This document shows, in pieces, positions 46,514-56,364 of a DNA stretch of 64,000 bases. This DNA comes from Candidatus Electrothrix gigas (lineage in GTDB: Bacteria > Desulfobacterota > Desulfobulbia > Desulfobulbales > Desulfobulbaceae): assembly GCA_022766165.1 (NCBI GenBank), contig QYLO01000006.1, forward strand, positions 29,006 to 93,005. The letters are read 5' to 3'. The notes below the pieces were generated by a model, which searched no databases, had not been told where the DNA came from, and saw only the letters and a program-made list of their open reading frames with translations. The first letter of the stretch is position 1. Every line of letters begins with the position of its first letter. The position numbers and the translations under genes were made by a program.

Positions 46514-47236
46514 TCAGGATGACTGATTTCTTTTCAAGACGTTGCCATTGATCCTCTGTGCGGTTTATGCTGGCCTGGAGGTGAAGATATTTCTCTGGCA
46601 AAGATTCCATAGTATGCGCTGTTCCGGTCGGGAAGGCAAACTTGACATAACGATATATTATGCAACTTAGATGGAGATACCTTGCAATTGAGCCTCAAAA
46701 ATTCAGCTCTACCGCATTACCGCACAGCCCTGCCTTTCAAGGCCGATCGTAGATCACGCCAAACGTATCAGCAGCACATCCACCAGCCTGCCGCCGTAAT
46801 CATTGCAAATGAAATCCGATTTGCCTTTCCCTGTCAACAGTTTTTCCCGCCCTGTGTTTGGAAAAAACCATTCTCTATCGCATAAAAAACATAGGGAGTG
46901 CCTGAAAAAAAGCATTCTCTATCTCGTAACACGACATAGGGAGTCCTCGGAAAAAAGCATTCCCTATCGCATAAAAAACATAGAGGCTGCTCGCAGTACG
47001 ACATAGGGAATGGTTTCATGAAGGGGATTCTCTATGTTTTTTAAGGGGGAACGTGGGGGCTTCAGATAGCCTCCTGCTTAGACGCAGGGCAGGTACGCAT
47101 AGAGGAGATGCCACTGTAACGGATTGATTTTTTCATTGATGCGTTGCGCAGATAGGGTTATGCTTTCCGGGTCGACTTTGCCGGCATTCCGCTGGCCGGG
47201 CTGAGACAAAACACATCCTTTACAAGGAGGAGTAAC
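46514..47236. other. Intergenic region with a 44-bp tandem repeat
   Basis: This 720-base stretch has no gene that I can support. The main feature is the repeat at 46861-47018. A strong ribosome-binding site (AAGGAGG) at its right end serves the repeat-protein gene at 47237. Confidence 0.45.
46861..47018. repeat. Three 44- to 45-bp tandem units plus an inverted partial copy
   Basis: A unit of the form AAAAAAnCATTCYCTAT followed by a hairpin-like ACATAGGGAG block begins at about 46862, 46906 and 46951. The segment CATAGGGAATGGTTTC at 47003-47018 is the near reverse complement of the first unit's GAAAAAACCATTCTCTAT. The units differ in the middle bases. Confidence 0.75.
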
Positions 47237-49306
47237 ATGAGAAGGCAAACGTATTGGTGGATGCTGCTTGGGACGGCATTTCTTGTGCTCATGACGTGGG
47301 CAGCGCAGGCGGGCTGGCAGCAGGTAGGACAGACGGACTTCATATTTGAAGAGGCTGAGTACTTTAACCTTGCTATAGACATAAACAGCCGTGACACGCC
47401 CTATGTCGCCTACGACACTGCGCCTGACCAATTCAAGGCCAGCGTGATGCGGTTCAACGGCGCAAGCTGGGAGCAGGTCGGTGCAGCAGGTTTCTCCCCT
47501 GACACTGCCTATGACATCAGCCTTGCCCTTGACAGCAGCGGCACCCCCTATGTCGCCTATCGGGGGGACTATGCCGACGGCTACAAGGCCAGCGTGATGC
47601 GGTTCAACGGCGCAAGCTGGGAGCAAGTCGGTGCGGCAGGTTTTTCCTCCAGCTCTGTCTATGACATTAGCCTTGCCCTTGACAGCAGCAACATCCTCTA
47701 TGTCGCCTATCAGGGGAACTATGCCGACGGCTACAAGGCCGGCGTGATGCGGTTCAACGGCACGAGCTGGGAGCAGGTCGGTGCGGCGGGTTTCTCTCCT
47801 GACTCTGCCTATGACATCAGCCTTGTCCTTGACAGCAGCGACACCCCCTATGTCGCCTATCGGGACGGTGCTGACGACTGGAAGGCCAGCGTGATGCGGT
47901 TCAACGGCACAAGCTGGGAGCAGGTCGGTGCGGCGGGTTTTTCCCCCAGCTCTGCCTATGACATCAGCTTTGCCCTTGACAGTAGCGACACCCCTTATGT
48001 CGCCTATCGGGACGATGCCGCCGGCCGGAAGGCCAGCGTGATGCGGTTCAACGGCACGAGCTGGGAGCAGGTCGGCACGGCAGGTTTTTCTCCTGACTCT
48101 GTCTATTACCTCCAACTTGCCCTTGACAGCAACGACAGGCCATACGTTGCCTATCGGGACGATGCGAACGGCGACAAGGCCAGCGTGATGCGGTTCAACG
48201 GCACGAGCTGGGAACAGGTCGGTGCGGCAGGCTTCTCCCCTGGCTCTGTCTATTACCTCCAACTTGCCCTTGACAGCAACGACACCCCTTATGTCGCCTA
48301 CGAAGACAATACTAACGTCGATAAAATCAGCGTAATGCGGTTCAATGGCACGAGCTGGGAACAGGTCGGTGCGGCGGGTTTCTCCCCTGCTGGCTCTGCC
48401 TATAACTTCAGCCTTGCCCTTGACAGCAACGACAGGCCATACGTCGCTAGCACGGTTAGAGTCAACCCCAAGACGGCTGCCGTCATACGGTTCAACGGCA
48501 CAAGCTGGGAGCAGGTCGGTGCGGCGAGTTTCTTAGCAGGCCATGCCCGCAGGACTCGCCTTGCCCTTGACAGTGCTGGCCAGCCGTATGTGGCCTACAA
48601 AGACAATGACAACGGTGACAAGGTCAGTGTGACGCGCTTCAACGGCACCAAGTGGGAGCAGGTCGGAGCGGCGGGTTTCTCCCCTGCTGGCTCTGCCTAT
48701 AACTTCAGCCTTGCTCTTGACAGCAGCGGCACTCCGTATGTCGCCTATCAGGACAGTGCCAACGGCTACAAGGCCAGCGTTATGCGGTTCAACGGCGCAA
48801 GCTGGGAGCAGGTCGGCGTGGCAGGTTTCTCCCCTGGCTCTGCCTATCCCAACCTTGCTCTTGACAGCAGCGGCACTCCGTATGTCGCCTACTGGGACGG
48901 TGCCAACGGCTACAAGGCCAGCGTGATGCGGTTCAACGGCGCAAGCTGGGAGCAGGTCGGCACTGCGGGTTTTTCGCCTGACTCTGCCGATGACATCCGA
49001 CTTGCCCTTGACAGCAGCGGCAGGCCATACGTTGCCTTCAGCTATTGGGACAGTACCAACAACAGCTCCAAGGTCAGTGTGACGCGGTTCAACGGCACAA
49101 GCTGGGAGCAAGTCGGTGGGGCAGGTTTTTCCTCCGACTCTGTCTATAACCTCAGCCTTGCCCTTGACAGCAGAGGCACCCCCTATGTCGCCTTCAACTA
49201 TTGGGACAATACCAACAACAGCTACAAGACCGGCGTGATGCGGTTTGTTCCTGATATTGCTATAACGCCAGTATATGAACTGCTTCTGCTGAAGAAAAAG
49301 CAATAA
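47237..49306 (+). CDS. Secreted propeller-like protein with 13 tandem repeats
   Basis: The 689-residue protein has a signal peptide (about 1-26, cleavage after AQA) and then 13 units of about 49 residues. Each unit reads roughly RFNGxSWEQVG, then AGFSPxS, then LALDSSxTPYVAY and a polar stretch ending in KASVM. The first unit is degenerate. Four short strands per unit suggest beta-propeller blades, enough for two propellers. I do not know its function; it may bind surface or extracellular ligands. AAGGAGG lies before the ATG. GC content looks higher than in neighbours, and the repeats are highly similar at the DNA level. Confidence 0.85.
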   Translation: MRRQTYWWMLLGTAFLVLMTWAAQAGWQQVGQTDFIFEEAEYFNLAIDINSRDTPYVAYDTAPDQFKASVMRFNGASWEQVGAAGFSPDTAYDISLALDSSGTPYVAYRGDYADGYKASVMRFNGASWEQVGAAGFSSSSVYDISLALDSSNILYVAYQGNYADGYKAGVMRFNGTSWEQVGAAGFSPDSAYDISLVLDSSDTPYVAYRDGADDWKASVMRFNGTSWEQVGAAGFSPSSAYDISFALDSSDTPYVAYRDDAAGRKASVMRFNGTSWEQVGTAGFSPDSVYYLQLALDSNDRPYVAYRDDANGDKASVMRFNGTSWEQVGAAGFSPGSVYYLQLALDSNDTPYVAYEDNTNVDKISVMRFNGTSWEQVGAAGFSPAGSAYNFSLALDSNDRPYVASTVRVNPKTAAVIRFNGTSWEQVGAASFLAGHARRTRLALDSAGQPYVAYKDNDNGDKVSVTRFNGTKWEQVGAAGFSPAGSAYNFSLALDSSGTPYVAYQDSANGYKASVMRFNGASWEQVGVAGFSPGSAYPNLALDSSGTPYVAYWDGANGYKASVMRFNGASWEQVGTAGFSPDSADDIRLALDSSGRPYVAFSYWDSTNNSSKVSVTRFNGTSWEQVGGAGFSSDSVYNLSLALDSRGTPYVAFNYWDNTNNSYKTGVMRFVPDIAITPVYELLLLKKKQ

Positions 49307-49356
49307 GACCTGTCTTCATCCTGCAAAGGGACGCACACGGTATACTGCGTCCCACC

Positions 49357-52101
49357 TCACTCCCCCTTATCCAAACTCCCTCCAACCTCCGTATTCACCT
49401 TCAGCGGCACATCCAGCACCATAACTGACTCCATAGTCTCTTTAACCAGAGCAGCAACCGACTCCAGCTCATCCTCGGGTACTTCCAGGACCAGCTCATC
49501 ATGGATCTGAAGCAGCAGCCGAGCCTGAGCCTGTTGGGCGATCAACTGCTCATGCACCTTGAGCATAGCCAGCTTGATAATGTCCGAGGCTGTCCCCTGA
49601 ATCGGGGTGTTGATAGCCATGCGTTCGGCAAACTGGCGGCGGTTGCGGTTGGAGGCATTGATCTCCGGCAACTGCCTGCGTCGTCCCAGCAGGGTAGTGA
49701 CATACCCGTCCTTCCGAGCCTGCTCCATAATATCATCCATAAACTGCTGAATACCCGGATAATGAATAAAGTAGCGGTCAATAAAGGTCTGGGCCTCTTG
49801 ACGAGTAATCCCGAGCTGCTCTGAGAGTCCAAAGGCAGACATACCGTAGACAATGCCGAAGTTAATACTCTTAGCCACCCGTCGCATCTCTCCGGTGATC
49901 AGGGGCAGGGAGATCTGAAAGATCTCAGCAGCAGTCTGGCTGTGAATGTCCCCTTCACCCCTGAATGCCTCTACTAATGCCTTGTCCTGACTGTAATGGG
50001 CCAGCACCCGCAGATCAATCTGGGAATAGTCCGCTGACAGCAGCAGGCTGCCTGGTGCGGCAATAAAGGCAGAGCGAATCCGACGGCCCTCCTCTGTACG
50101 GATTGGGATATTCTGGAGATTAGGATTACTGGAACTGAGACGCCCTGTGGCTGTACCCCACTGATTAAACGAAGAGTGTACTCGTCCAGTCACCGGGCTG
50201 ATATGGGTCTGCAATTTATCCACATAAGTGGACTTGAGTTTTGCCAGATTACGGAACCGGACAATCAGGGCAGGCAGTTCATGCCTATGTGAAAGCTTTG
50301 TCAACACCTTGATGTCTGTGGAATAGCCTGTCTTGGTTTTGCGGCCCTTGGGCAGCCCCAGCTCATCAAACAGCACTGTTGCCAACTGCTGGGGTGAGTT
50401 AATATTAAAGGCATGACCCGCAAGCTCATAAATTGCCTGTTCCAGCTCACCCAGTTGAGTACGGAACTCCTTGGTCAGTCTTTGCAACACCTCTTTATCC
50501 AGCAGAATACCGGTTGCCTCCATAGCAGCCAGCACCGGGATCAACGGCCCTTCCACCTCAGCAAAGAGCGTCCACAGGTCGTGTTGTTCCAGCTTGGTTC
50601 GTTGTTCTGCAAACAGGCGGAAACAGCCATACACATCCTCGCAACTGTAGTTTTTCGCCACCTCTGGATTGACCCGGCAAAAGGCATCTGGGCTTTTATC
50701 GTTGCCAACAACCTTGCTAAAGGGCGTGAGTTGCAGGTCAAGCTCCTGACAGAGATCATCCAGTGTATAGGAACGACGACCAGGATCAAGCAGCCAGGCC
50801 CCGAGCATGGTGTCATAGAGGGGGCCAGCTAAACAGATTCCGCCATTCTGAGGAGCAGCAAAGATGGCGTAATCATACTTAAGATTATGACCGATCTTAG
50901 CAATATCAGGATCAGTCAGCAAGGGGCCGAGCAGATCAACAATATCCTGCAAGGTCAGTTGATCCGGCACAAGCTGGCCCTCTTTATTTCGATGACCACA
51001 GGGCAGGTACCAAGCCTGTTTTGTCTCTGTACAGAGTGATACTCCGACCAGTTCTGCTTGCAAAGGATCAAGAGAGGTCGTCTCCGTATCCACCACTAGG
51101 TGGCCTGCGCCTTGTTCCCCAAACTGTTCCCCAAACTGTTCTACGAGTTGGTCTACTAGCTGTTTCAGCTCCTCTTGCTGCCGAATGAGGGTAAAGCCTT
51201 TTGTATCTATCTTGGCCGCTGGCACATCCGACTTGAGCAGGGTAAAGAATTCCAGTTCGGTGAGCAGTGCCCGCAGAGCCTCTGGATCAGGCTCACCCAC
51301 CTGATAGGCTTGAATATTGCCCTCTACCTTGGCCTTTTCCTCTAAACGCACCAGATCTCGTGAGAGATAGGCATCCTCCTTATGGGCAATGAGCCGTTCT
51401 TTCATCTTGGATTGTTTCAGACCATCAATCTGCTCGTACAGCTCATCCAAGGTCTTATGTTCTGTCAACAGTTTCTGAGCTGTCTTAGGGCCAATCCCAG
51501 GCACTCCCTTGATATTATCCGCAGAGTCTCCGGTAAGCGCAAAATAATCCAGGAGCTGTTCCGGCTTGAGGCCGTATTTTTCTTCCACTGCAGCTACATC
51601 CATGAACCGATCATTCATAGGCTCCCAGAGAATTATATTCTCAGAAACGAGCTGCAAGAGATCCTTGTCCCCGGAAACTACTACCACCTTGCATTCTTGT
51701 TCCACCAACAGCCGGGCTGCCGAGGCAATCAGATCATCAGCCTCCAGATCATCCGCAGACATGCTTAACAGGTTATAGGCGTCTACAATTTTATGAATAT
51801 AAGGAATTTGTGACACCAAATCTTCAGGCATGGGTGGCCGATTCGCCTTGTACTCCGCAGAGATCTTATGACGAAACACCGGCCCCTTGGTATCAAAGGC
51901 CACAGCAAGATATTCTGGCTGTTTTTCTCGGAGGATACGGCGCAGGGTGTTGGTAAACCCGTACACTGCATGGGTGGGCAGACCATTACTATTTGCCAAA
52001 GGTCTGATAGCGTGAAAGGCTCGATAAATATAGGCGCTGCCGTCAATCAGGTAAACTTCTTTTTTATGCGGTACCGGGAACAGCTCTGCCTGTTGACTCA
52101 T
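49357..52101 (-). CDS. polA: DNA polymerase I
   Basis: The 914-residue enzyme has all three domains: 5' nuclease (about 1-290), 3'-5' exonuclease (DTETTSLD near residue 338; GHNLKYDYA), and polymerase with motif A SADYSQIDLR (about 692-701), motif B RRVAKSINFGIVYG and motif C QIHDELVLEVP. It fills gaps and removes RNA primers. A linker has a duplicated EQFGEQFGEQ stretch (about 320-329). The start overlaps the end of the thioredoxin-like gene by four bases, so it is at the end of an operon. Confidence 0.98.
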   Translation of the reverse strand: MSQQAELFPVPHKKEVYLIDGSAYIYRAFHAIRPLANSNGLPTHAVYGFTNTLRRILREKQPEYLAVAFDTKGPVFRHKISAEYKANRPPMPEDLVSQIPYIHKIVDAYNLLSMSADDLEADDLIASAARLLVEQECKVVVVSGDKDLLQLVSENIILWEPMNDRFMDVAAVEEKYGLKPEQLLDYFALTGDSADNIKGVPGIGPKTAQKLLTEHKTLDELYEQIDGLKQSKMKERLIAHKEDAYLSRDLVRLEEKAKVEGNIQAYQVGEPDPEALRALLTELEFFTLLKSDVPAAKIDTKGFTLIRQQEELKQLVDQLVEQFGEQFGEQGAGHLVVDTETTSLDPLQAELVGVSLCTETKQAWYLPCGHRNKEGQLVPDQLTLQDIVDLLGPLLTDPDIAKIGHNLKYDYAIFAAPQNGGICLAGPLYDTMLGAWLLDPGRRSYTLDDLCQELDLQLTPFSKVVGNDKSPDAFCRVNPEVAKNYSCEDVYGCFRLFAEQRTKLEQHDLWTLFAEVEGPLIPVLAAMEATGILLDKEVLQRLTKEFRTQLGELEQAIYELAGHAFNINSPQQLATVLFDELGLPKGRKTKTGYSTDIKVLTKLSHRHELPALIVRFRNLAKLKSTYVDKLQTHISPVTGRVHSSFNQWGTATGRLSSSNPNLQNIPIRTEEGRRIRSAFIAAPGSLLLSADYSQIDLRVLAHYSQDKALVEAFRGEGDIHSQTAAEIFQISLPLITGEMRRVAKSINFGIVYGMSAFGLSEQLGITRQEAQTFIDRYFIHYPGIQQFMDDIMEQARKDGYVTTLLGRRRQLPEINASNRNRRQFAERMAINTPIQGTASDIIKLAMLKVHEQLIAQQAQARLLLQIHDELVLEVPEDELESVAALVKETMESVMVLDVPLKVNTEVGGSLDKGE

Positions 52102-52613
52102 CGAGGGAAACCAAAAGGGGAGGACATGGTTTGTTGATGGTACATCTCGGCCAGAGCCTGCTGCATAAAGGTCAGCAGATCTTCTGAACGAAGCCCAATA
52201 AAGTATCGATATTTTTTAGGAGGATAGAGGCGAAACATGATCCTGCCATTTGGAAAGACAGCAAAGGTTCTTGGCACATACCAGCCATCAAGCTGATACT
52301 TTGCATTCAGCCGTGGCTGCTGATGGATATTTACCCGAATCATGACAAAGGGGGCAGAGGCTTCAACAACACGGCTGTCCCGAAGTACCTCTTGATACTG
52401 CCTACAGGCGGAGCAGGTTTCGGAATAAAATATAATGATGGCAGGCCTGCCCTCTCTCTTGGCTTGAGCCAGTCCTGTTCTGTATCCTTGCCAGGCAATA
52501 TTTTTGCCAAAGGGGTTGCTAAAGGGATTACCAATTGCCGAAATTGCCGAACAATCGCTGCCCAAACTCAAGGCAAAAACAACGAGCAGAAATGATGTAA
52601 TAATATATCGCAT
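52098..52613 (-). CDS. Exported thioredoxin-like protein
   Basis: The 171-residue protein has a signal-type N-terminus (about 1-22) and a thioredoxin-fold domain with active site CSAC in SETCSACRQYQ. The cis-Pro region is expected near YVPRTFAVFPNG. It is probably a periplasmic thiol-disulfide protein. The start at 52613 is four bases after the galE stop. An upstream in-frame start would overlap galE and give an N-terminus unlike a signal peptide. It overlaps polA by four bases. Confidence 0.8.
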   Translation of the reverse strand: MRYIITSFLLVVFALSLGSDCSAISAIGNPFSNPFGKNIAWQGYRTGLAQAKREGRPAIIIFYSETCSACRQYQEVLRDSRVVEASAPFVMIRVNIHQQPRLNAKYQLDGWYVPRTFAVFPNGRIMFRLYPPKKYRYFIGLRSEDLLTFMQQALAEMYHQQTMSSPFGFPR

Positions 52614-52617
52614 TATC

Positions 52618-53637
52618 TTATCCAGTATATCCATTGGGATTTTTAGACTGCCAATGCCAGGTATCAGCACACATCGCATCAAGACCTCGCTCTGCCTTCC
52701 AGCCCAGCTCTTGGGCAGCAAGGGAGGGATCAGCAAAACATTGAGCGATATCACCGTGCCGACGTGGCGTAATAGTGTAGGGAACCGTTTTCCCGGATGC
52801 CTTTTCAAAGGCCCTGATCATCTCCAGCACAGAGTAACCTTGGCCGGTTCCCAGATTATAGGTGACAACACCAGGGTTTTTTGCCAGCTTTTCCAAAGCG
52901 CAGAGATGGCCCTTGGCCAGATCAACCACATGGATATAATCACGAACACCGGTTCCGTCCGGGGTAGGATAATCATTACCAAAAACAGAGAGCTGCTCCA
53001 ATCTGCCCACAGCCACCTGAGAGATATACGGCATCAGGTTATTGGGCAGCCCGTTGGGATCTTCACCTATTTCTCCGCTTGCATGGGCACCTACTGGATT
53101 AAAATAGCGGAGCAGGCTGATATTCCACTCCTGATCCGCAATATGGAGATCCCGCAGGATATCTTCAATCATGGCCTTGGTCCGACCGTATGGATTGGTA
53201 CAGGCAAGCAAAGGGAAATCCTCGGTTATGGGAACAGAGGCTGGGTCGCCGTACACCGTGGCTGAGGAGCTGAAGACCATCTTCTTGACCTTGTGTCGCT
53301 GCATGGTTTGACAGAGATGCAGGGTCCCAGTGAGGTTGTTATGGTAATAACGTAGCGGTTCATCTACAGACTCACCCACTGCTTTGAGGCCAGCAAAATG
53401 AATGACCGCCTCAACGTCAACACTCTGGCGAAACACCATATCCAAAGCATCGGCATCAAGCAGATCCACCTGAAAGAAATTCAGGGTTCTACCAGTGAGC
53501 TTTTCCACCCGCCGTAAGCCTTCTTGGCCGGAATTGCAGAGATTATCAATAGCCGTTACTTCATAACCGCTGTTCAGCAGTTCCAAGCAGGTATGACTGC
53601 CGATATATCCGGCTCCGCCGGTAACAAGAATATGCAT
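52618..53637 (-). CDS. galE: UDP-glucose 4-epimerase
   Basis: GalE interconverts UDP-glucose and UDP-galactose with bound NAD. The N-terminal GGAGYIGSH (about residues 7-15) is the NAD loop; the active site shows as SSSATVYG with Tyr-x3-Lys in [11 protein letters not shown] (about 148-158). The start at MHILVTGG (53637) gives 339 residues, as usual, and an upstream in-frame codon would add ten residues with no match. It supplies sugar for surface polysaccharide. It is between the methyltransferase and the thioredoxin-like gene. Confidence 0.97.
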   Translation of the reverse strand: MHILVTGGAGYIGSHTCLELLNSGYEVTAIDNLCNSGQEGLRRVEKLTGRTLNFFQVDLLDADALDMVFRQSVDVEAVIHFAGLKAVGESVDEPLRYYHNNLTGTLHLCQTMQRHKVKKMVFSSSATVYGDPASVPITEDFPLLACTNPYGRTKAMIEDILRDLHIADQEWNISLLRYFNPVGAHASGEIGEDPNGLPNNLMPYISQVAVGRLEQLSVFGNDYPTPDGTGVRDYIHVVDLAKGHLCALEKLAKNPGVVTYNLGTGQGYSVLEMIRAFEKASGKTVPYTITPRRHGDIAQCFADPSLAAQELGWKAERGLDAMCADTWHWQSKNPNGYTG

Positions 53638-53660
53638 TATTTCACAAAAATATGCTGCTA

Positions 53661-54338
53661 TTAACAACGAGCTGATTTTACAGATAACTTCTCAACATTC
53701 TTTACAGGGGGAGTTTTGACCTGTGAATGATTTGTATACGTTGCCCAATCTGGGGAGTACTGCTCCGCCTGATTGCCCCAAGAAACCCAACCTTTTCGAG
53801 GGCCTCGTGCGAATAGCTCCAGAAACGGCCCTCGGCTACATGCTTCAATTATCTTATACTGTTCGTCTGGTTTCCGACTGTGTTCTCTTTTTCTCGCAGA
53901 TATGATATTTTCCTGACTACGACCAGGCTGAAGAGTACGGGCATTTTTCCCACGAACACCAAATAAAATAACTTCCGTAACATTGCGAAAATAAAAACCC
54001 ACGCCACGACGATCCGGGCCACCATCTTTTCTGACTTTGTACCAGATCAAGTTTGTTTTATAGGTAAAGCCCCAATGCTCCATAACCTTGAGGCCGTCTG
54101 CTAACAGAGCATTGGGTACCCATAAGTAGAGATGAGCGGTCTCGTTTACAGTTTTTTCAACTGGAAGCTCGCAGATTTCATTTATTTTCATGGTCGGATA
54201 GCGGGTCAGTCTTTTATGTTCAGGAGCCATCTTACCAGTACGATTCTGAAACTGCCAAGGCGGGTCAGCAAGTACAGTAGAGAACGTATTTTTTCCGGCA
54301 AAGGCCAACAGCTCATCAGCGGCTGATATTTCTGACAT
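53661..54338 (-). CDS. MT-A70-family adenine methyltransferase
   Basis: The 225-residue protein matches MT-A70 DNA/RNA N6-adenine methyltransferases. The catalytic DPPW is at about residues 25-28 (LADPPWQF), followed by [19 protein letters not shown] and [11 protein letters not shown]. No target-recognition or restriction partner is adjacent, so it is a solitary enzyme. It ends 23 bases before galE. Its target could be a DNA motif for regulation or replication; RNA is possible. Confidence 0.85.
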   Translation of the reverse strand: MSEISAADELLAFAGKNTFSTVLADPPWQFQNRTGKMAPEHKRLTRYPTMKINEICELPVEKTVNETAHLYLWVPNALLADGLKVMEHWGFTYKTNLIWYKVRKDGGPDRRGVGFYFRNVTEVILFGVRGKNARTLQPGRSQENIISARKREHSRKPDEQYKIIEACSRGPFLELFARGPRKGWVSWGNQAEQYSPDWATYTNHSQVKTPPVKNVEKLSVKSARC

Positions 54339-54378
54339 GGTTATTCATTCTCTATGTCCTGTTAGATATTGTTAGATA

Positions 54379-54813
54379 TTACTTTTTCTTACTCACAGCT
54401 CTGATATGCAGGAGATGCTCCAGATAGAACCCGGTTCCCTGTTCCCATTTGCGAAGCCAAGGAGTAGCGGAAATCGGCTGACGGATTGTCTCATACGCTT
54501 CGAATTCCTGCACAAGGCCGGCCCGTTCCAACTTCCTCTCTTTTTTCTTATCGGCCTCAAGAAAGTACCGGATAATTACTGCTTCCTTGAGGACTCGACC
54601 ATTAACAGAGAACACTTTCAGAGAAAACGGCTCCCGCACGATATTCTGATCATAATAGCTTTTGGACTTTGCCACGAACTCGGCAGTCACAACGACCGGC
54701 TTCCCAAATGCATCCGCCACAAAAGGCCGTATACATTCCTGACCGGAACACGGCAGACATGCGAAGCACAAAACAAAGGAATGAAAAATCAAGTTTAAAA
54801 AGACTAATTTCAT
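54379..54813 (-). CDS. Hypothetical exported protein
   Basis: I do not recognise this 144-residue protein. The start at 54813 gives a signal-type N-terminus (about 1-22) with several cysteines nearby; a GTG 18 bases upstream is also possible. A beta-rich region (about 35-85) and a C-terminal Trp/Tyr-rich part (TPWLRKWEQGTGFYLEHLL) follow. It lies between the class II DAHP synthase and the methyltransferase on one strand. Confidence 0.6.
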   Translation of the reverse strand: MKLVFLNLIFHSFVLCFACLPCSGQECIRPFVADAFGKPVVVTAEFVAKSKSYYDQNIVREPFSLKVFSVNGRVLKEAVIIRYFLEADKKKERKLERAGLVQEFEAYETIRQPISATPWLRKWEQGTGFYLEHLLHIRAVSKKK

Positions 54814-54879
54814 AAGGTTAAAGGGCAACACGACAGGCGAGAATCTGCCGCTTTTGCCCTTACTGCTGCTAATCTGCTG

Positions 54880-56226
54880 CTAATTTTTCATCATCTCCGC
54901 AATCTGAAAGGCCATTTCTAAGGACTGTTCTGCATTGAGCCGAGGATCACAGGTGGTCAAATAATTTTGTCCCAACTGCTCATCTGCTAACTGATGCGCA
55001 CCACCAGTACATTCTGTGACATTGGTGCCGGTTAATTCAAAATGAACTCCTCCTGGAATCGTTCCCTCTGCCCAATGCACCTCAAAGAAGTGTCGCAGTT
55101 CAGATAAAATATCTTCAAAACTTCGAGTCTTATGCCCGTTTTCTGTTTTGCGGATATTTGCATGCATGGGATCGCAACTCCAGAGTACATGCATACCCTC
55201 TTTTTTCATAGCTCTAAGCAACGGCGGAAGATATTTTTCAACATCTTTGGCCCCAAAACGGGTGATCAAGGTTATTCTTCCTGCCTCATTGTCAGGATTT
55301 AACTTTTCAATAATAGCGAGAATATCGTCAATACTGTGCTTAGGACCAACTTTCATGCCCAAGGGATTAAGCACACCTCGGAGAAATTCAATATGGGCGC
55401 CGTCTATTTGTCGTGTCCGATCACCGATCCAGAGCATGTGGCCAGAGCAGTCATACCAGCCACCTTCCATAGAGTCTTGCCGGGTCAGGGCCTCTTCATA
55501 GCCGAGAAATAACGCCTCATGAGAGGTGTAAAACTTTACCTCTTTCAGTTGCGGAGTATCAGTATCAAAGCCGACATTTTGCATGAACTTCATGGCCTGA
55601 CTGATCTGTTTTGCCAGCCGCTCATACGAACGACCCATAGGTGATTTTTTGACAAATTCCTGATTCCATGCCTGCACTTTATCCAAGGCACCAAAACCAC
55701 CCCGGGTAAAGGCACGAAGTAGGTTGAGACTCGCAGCAGACATGTTGTATCCTTGGAGCAATCGCTCTGGATCGGGAATGCGGGCAGCAGGATCTGGTTT
55801 TTCTGAATTGCACATATCGCCCCGATAACTGGGCAACTCAACACCATCAACTATCTCAGTATCACTGGAGCGGGGCTTGGCATACTGACCAGCGATTCGC
55901 CCTACCTTGATAACCGGCTTTTCACCCGCATAGGTGAGGGTGACAGCCATCTGGAGCAATACCTTGAGGGTATCTCTGATATTCGGCGCTGTGCAGCGAC
56001 AAAATTCCTCTGAGCAATCACCTCCTTGCAGTAAAAAAGCCTTTCCCTGAACAGCCTGAGCCAGTTTATTCTTGAGGTCACGTATCTCTCCGGCAAAGAC
56101 GAGAGGTGGCAGCTTTTCAATCGTTTCTAGGGTTGCGTTCAATGCCTCTTCATCTGGCCAGTTAGGTTGTTGAAGAACAGGAAAATTTCGCCAAGATGAT
56201 TTTGTCCAATTATTTGTAGTTGTCAT
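54880..56226 (-). CDS. 3-Deoxy-7-phosphoheptulonate synthase, class II
   Basis: Class II DAHP synthase joins phosphoenolpyruvate and erythrose 4-phosphate at the start of the shikimate pathway. The 448-residue form from the ATG at 56226 begins WTKSSWRNFPVLQQPNWPD, as in this class. Conserved segments are LLQGGDCSEEF (about 73-83), GRIAGQYAKPRS (about 115-126), and the late CDPMHAN and GGVHFELTG. An upstream TTG would add 20 residues that do not match. It provides the aromatic precursors, including chorismate and hence prephenate. It follows acsE on the strand. Confidence 0.92.
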   Translation of the reverse strand: MTTTNNWTKSSWRNFPVLQQPNWPDEEALNATLETIEKLPPLVFAGEIRDLKNKLAQAVQGKAFLLQGGDCSEEFCRCTAPNIRDTLKVLLQMAVTLTYAGEKPVIKVGRIAGQYAKPRSSDTEIVDGVELPSYRGDMCNSEKPDPAARIPDPERLLQGYNMSAASLNLLRAFTRGGFGALDKVQAWNQEFVKKSPMGRSYERLAKQISQAMKFMQNVGFDTDTPQLKEVKFYTSHEALFLGYEEALTRQDSMEGGWYDCSGHMLWIGDRTRQIDGAHIEFLRGVLNPLGMKVGPKHSIDDILAIIEKLNPDNEAGRITLITRFGAKDVEKYLPPLLRAMKKEGMHVLWSCDPMHANIRKTENGHKTRSFEDILSELRHFFEVHWAEGTIPGGVHFELTGTNVTECTGGAHQLADEQLGQNYLTTCDPRLNAEQSLEMAFQIAEMMKN

Positions 56227-56364
56227 ATTTTTCAGGAGAGTTGACGTGAGGATGATATGAGAAATACTCCACTCCTCCAATTCCAAATTTCAATTAGGGG
56301 GGAGAGAAGTTGCCTACAGGGGTCTTTTTTGCATAAAACCCCTGCATCTTTTTCTGAAAAAAAT

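Noticed and set aside
46861..47018. CRISPR array
   Set aside because: Only three units of about 44 bases, with internal repeat-like sequence and no unique spacers of equal size; no cas genes in the window.
47078..48262. Long minus-strand reading frame (394 codons) across the repeat protein
   Set aside because: It is a shadow of the repeated plus-strand gene: its amino-acid pattern repeats in step with the other strand, and it lacks a signal or recognisable domain. The plus frame has a good ribosome-binding site and a signal peptide.
48533..49303. Second minus-strand reading frame (256 codons) in the same gene
   Set aside because: Same reason: mirror of the repeat units with no independent support.
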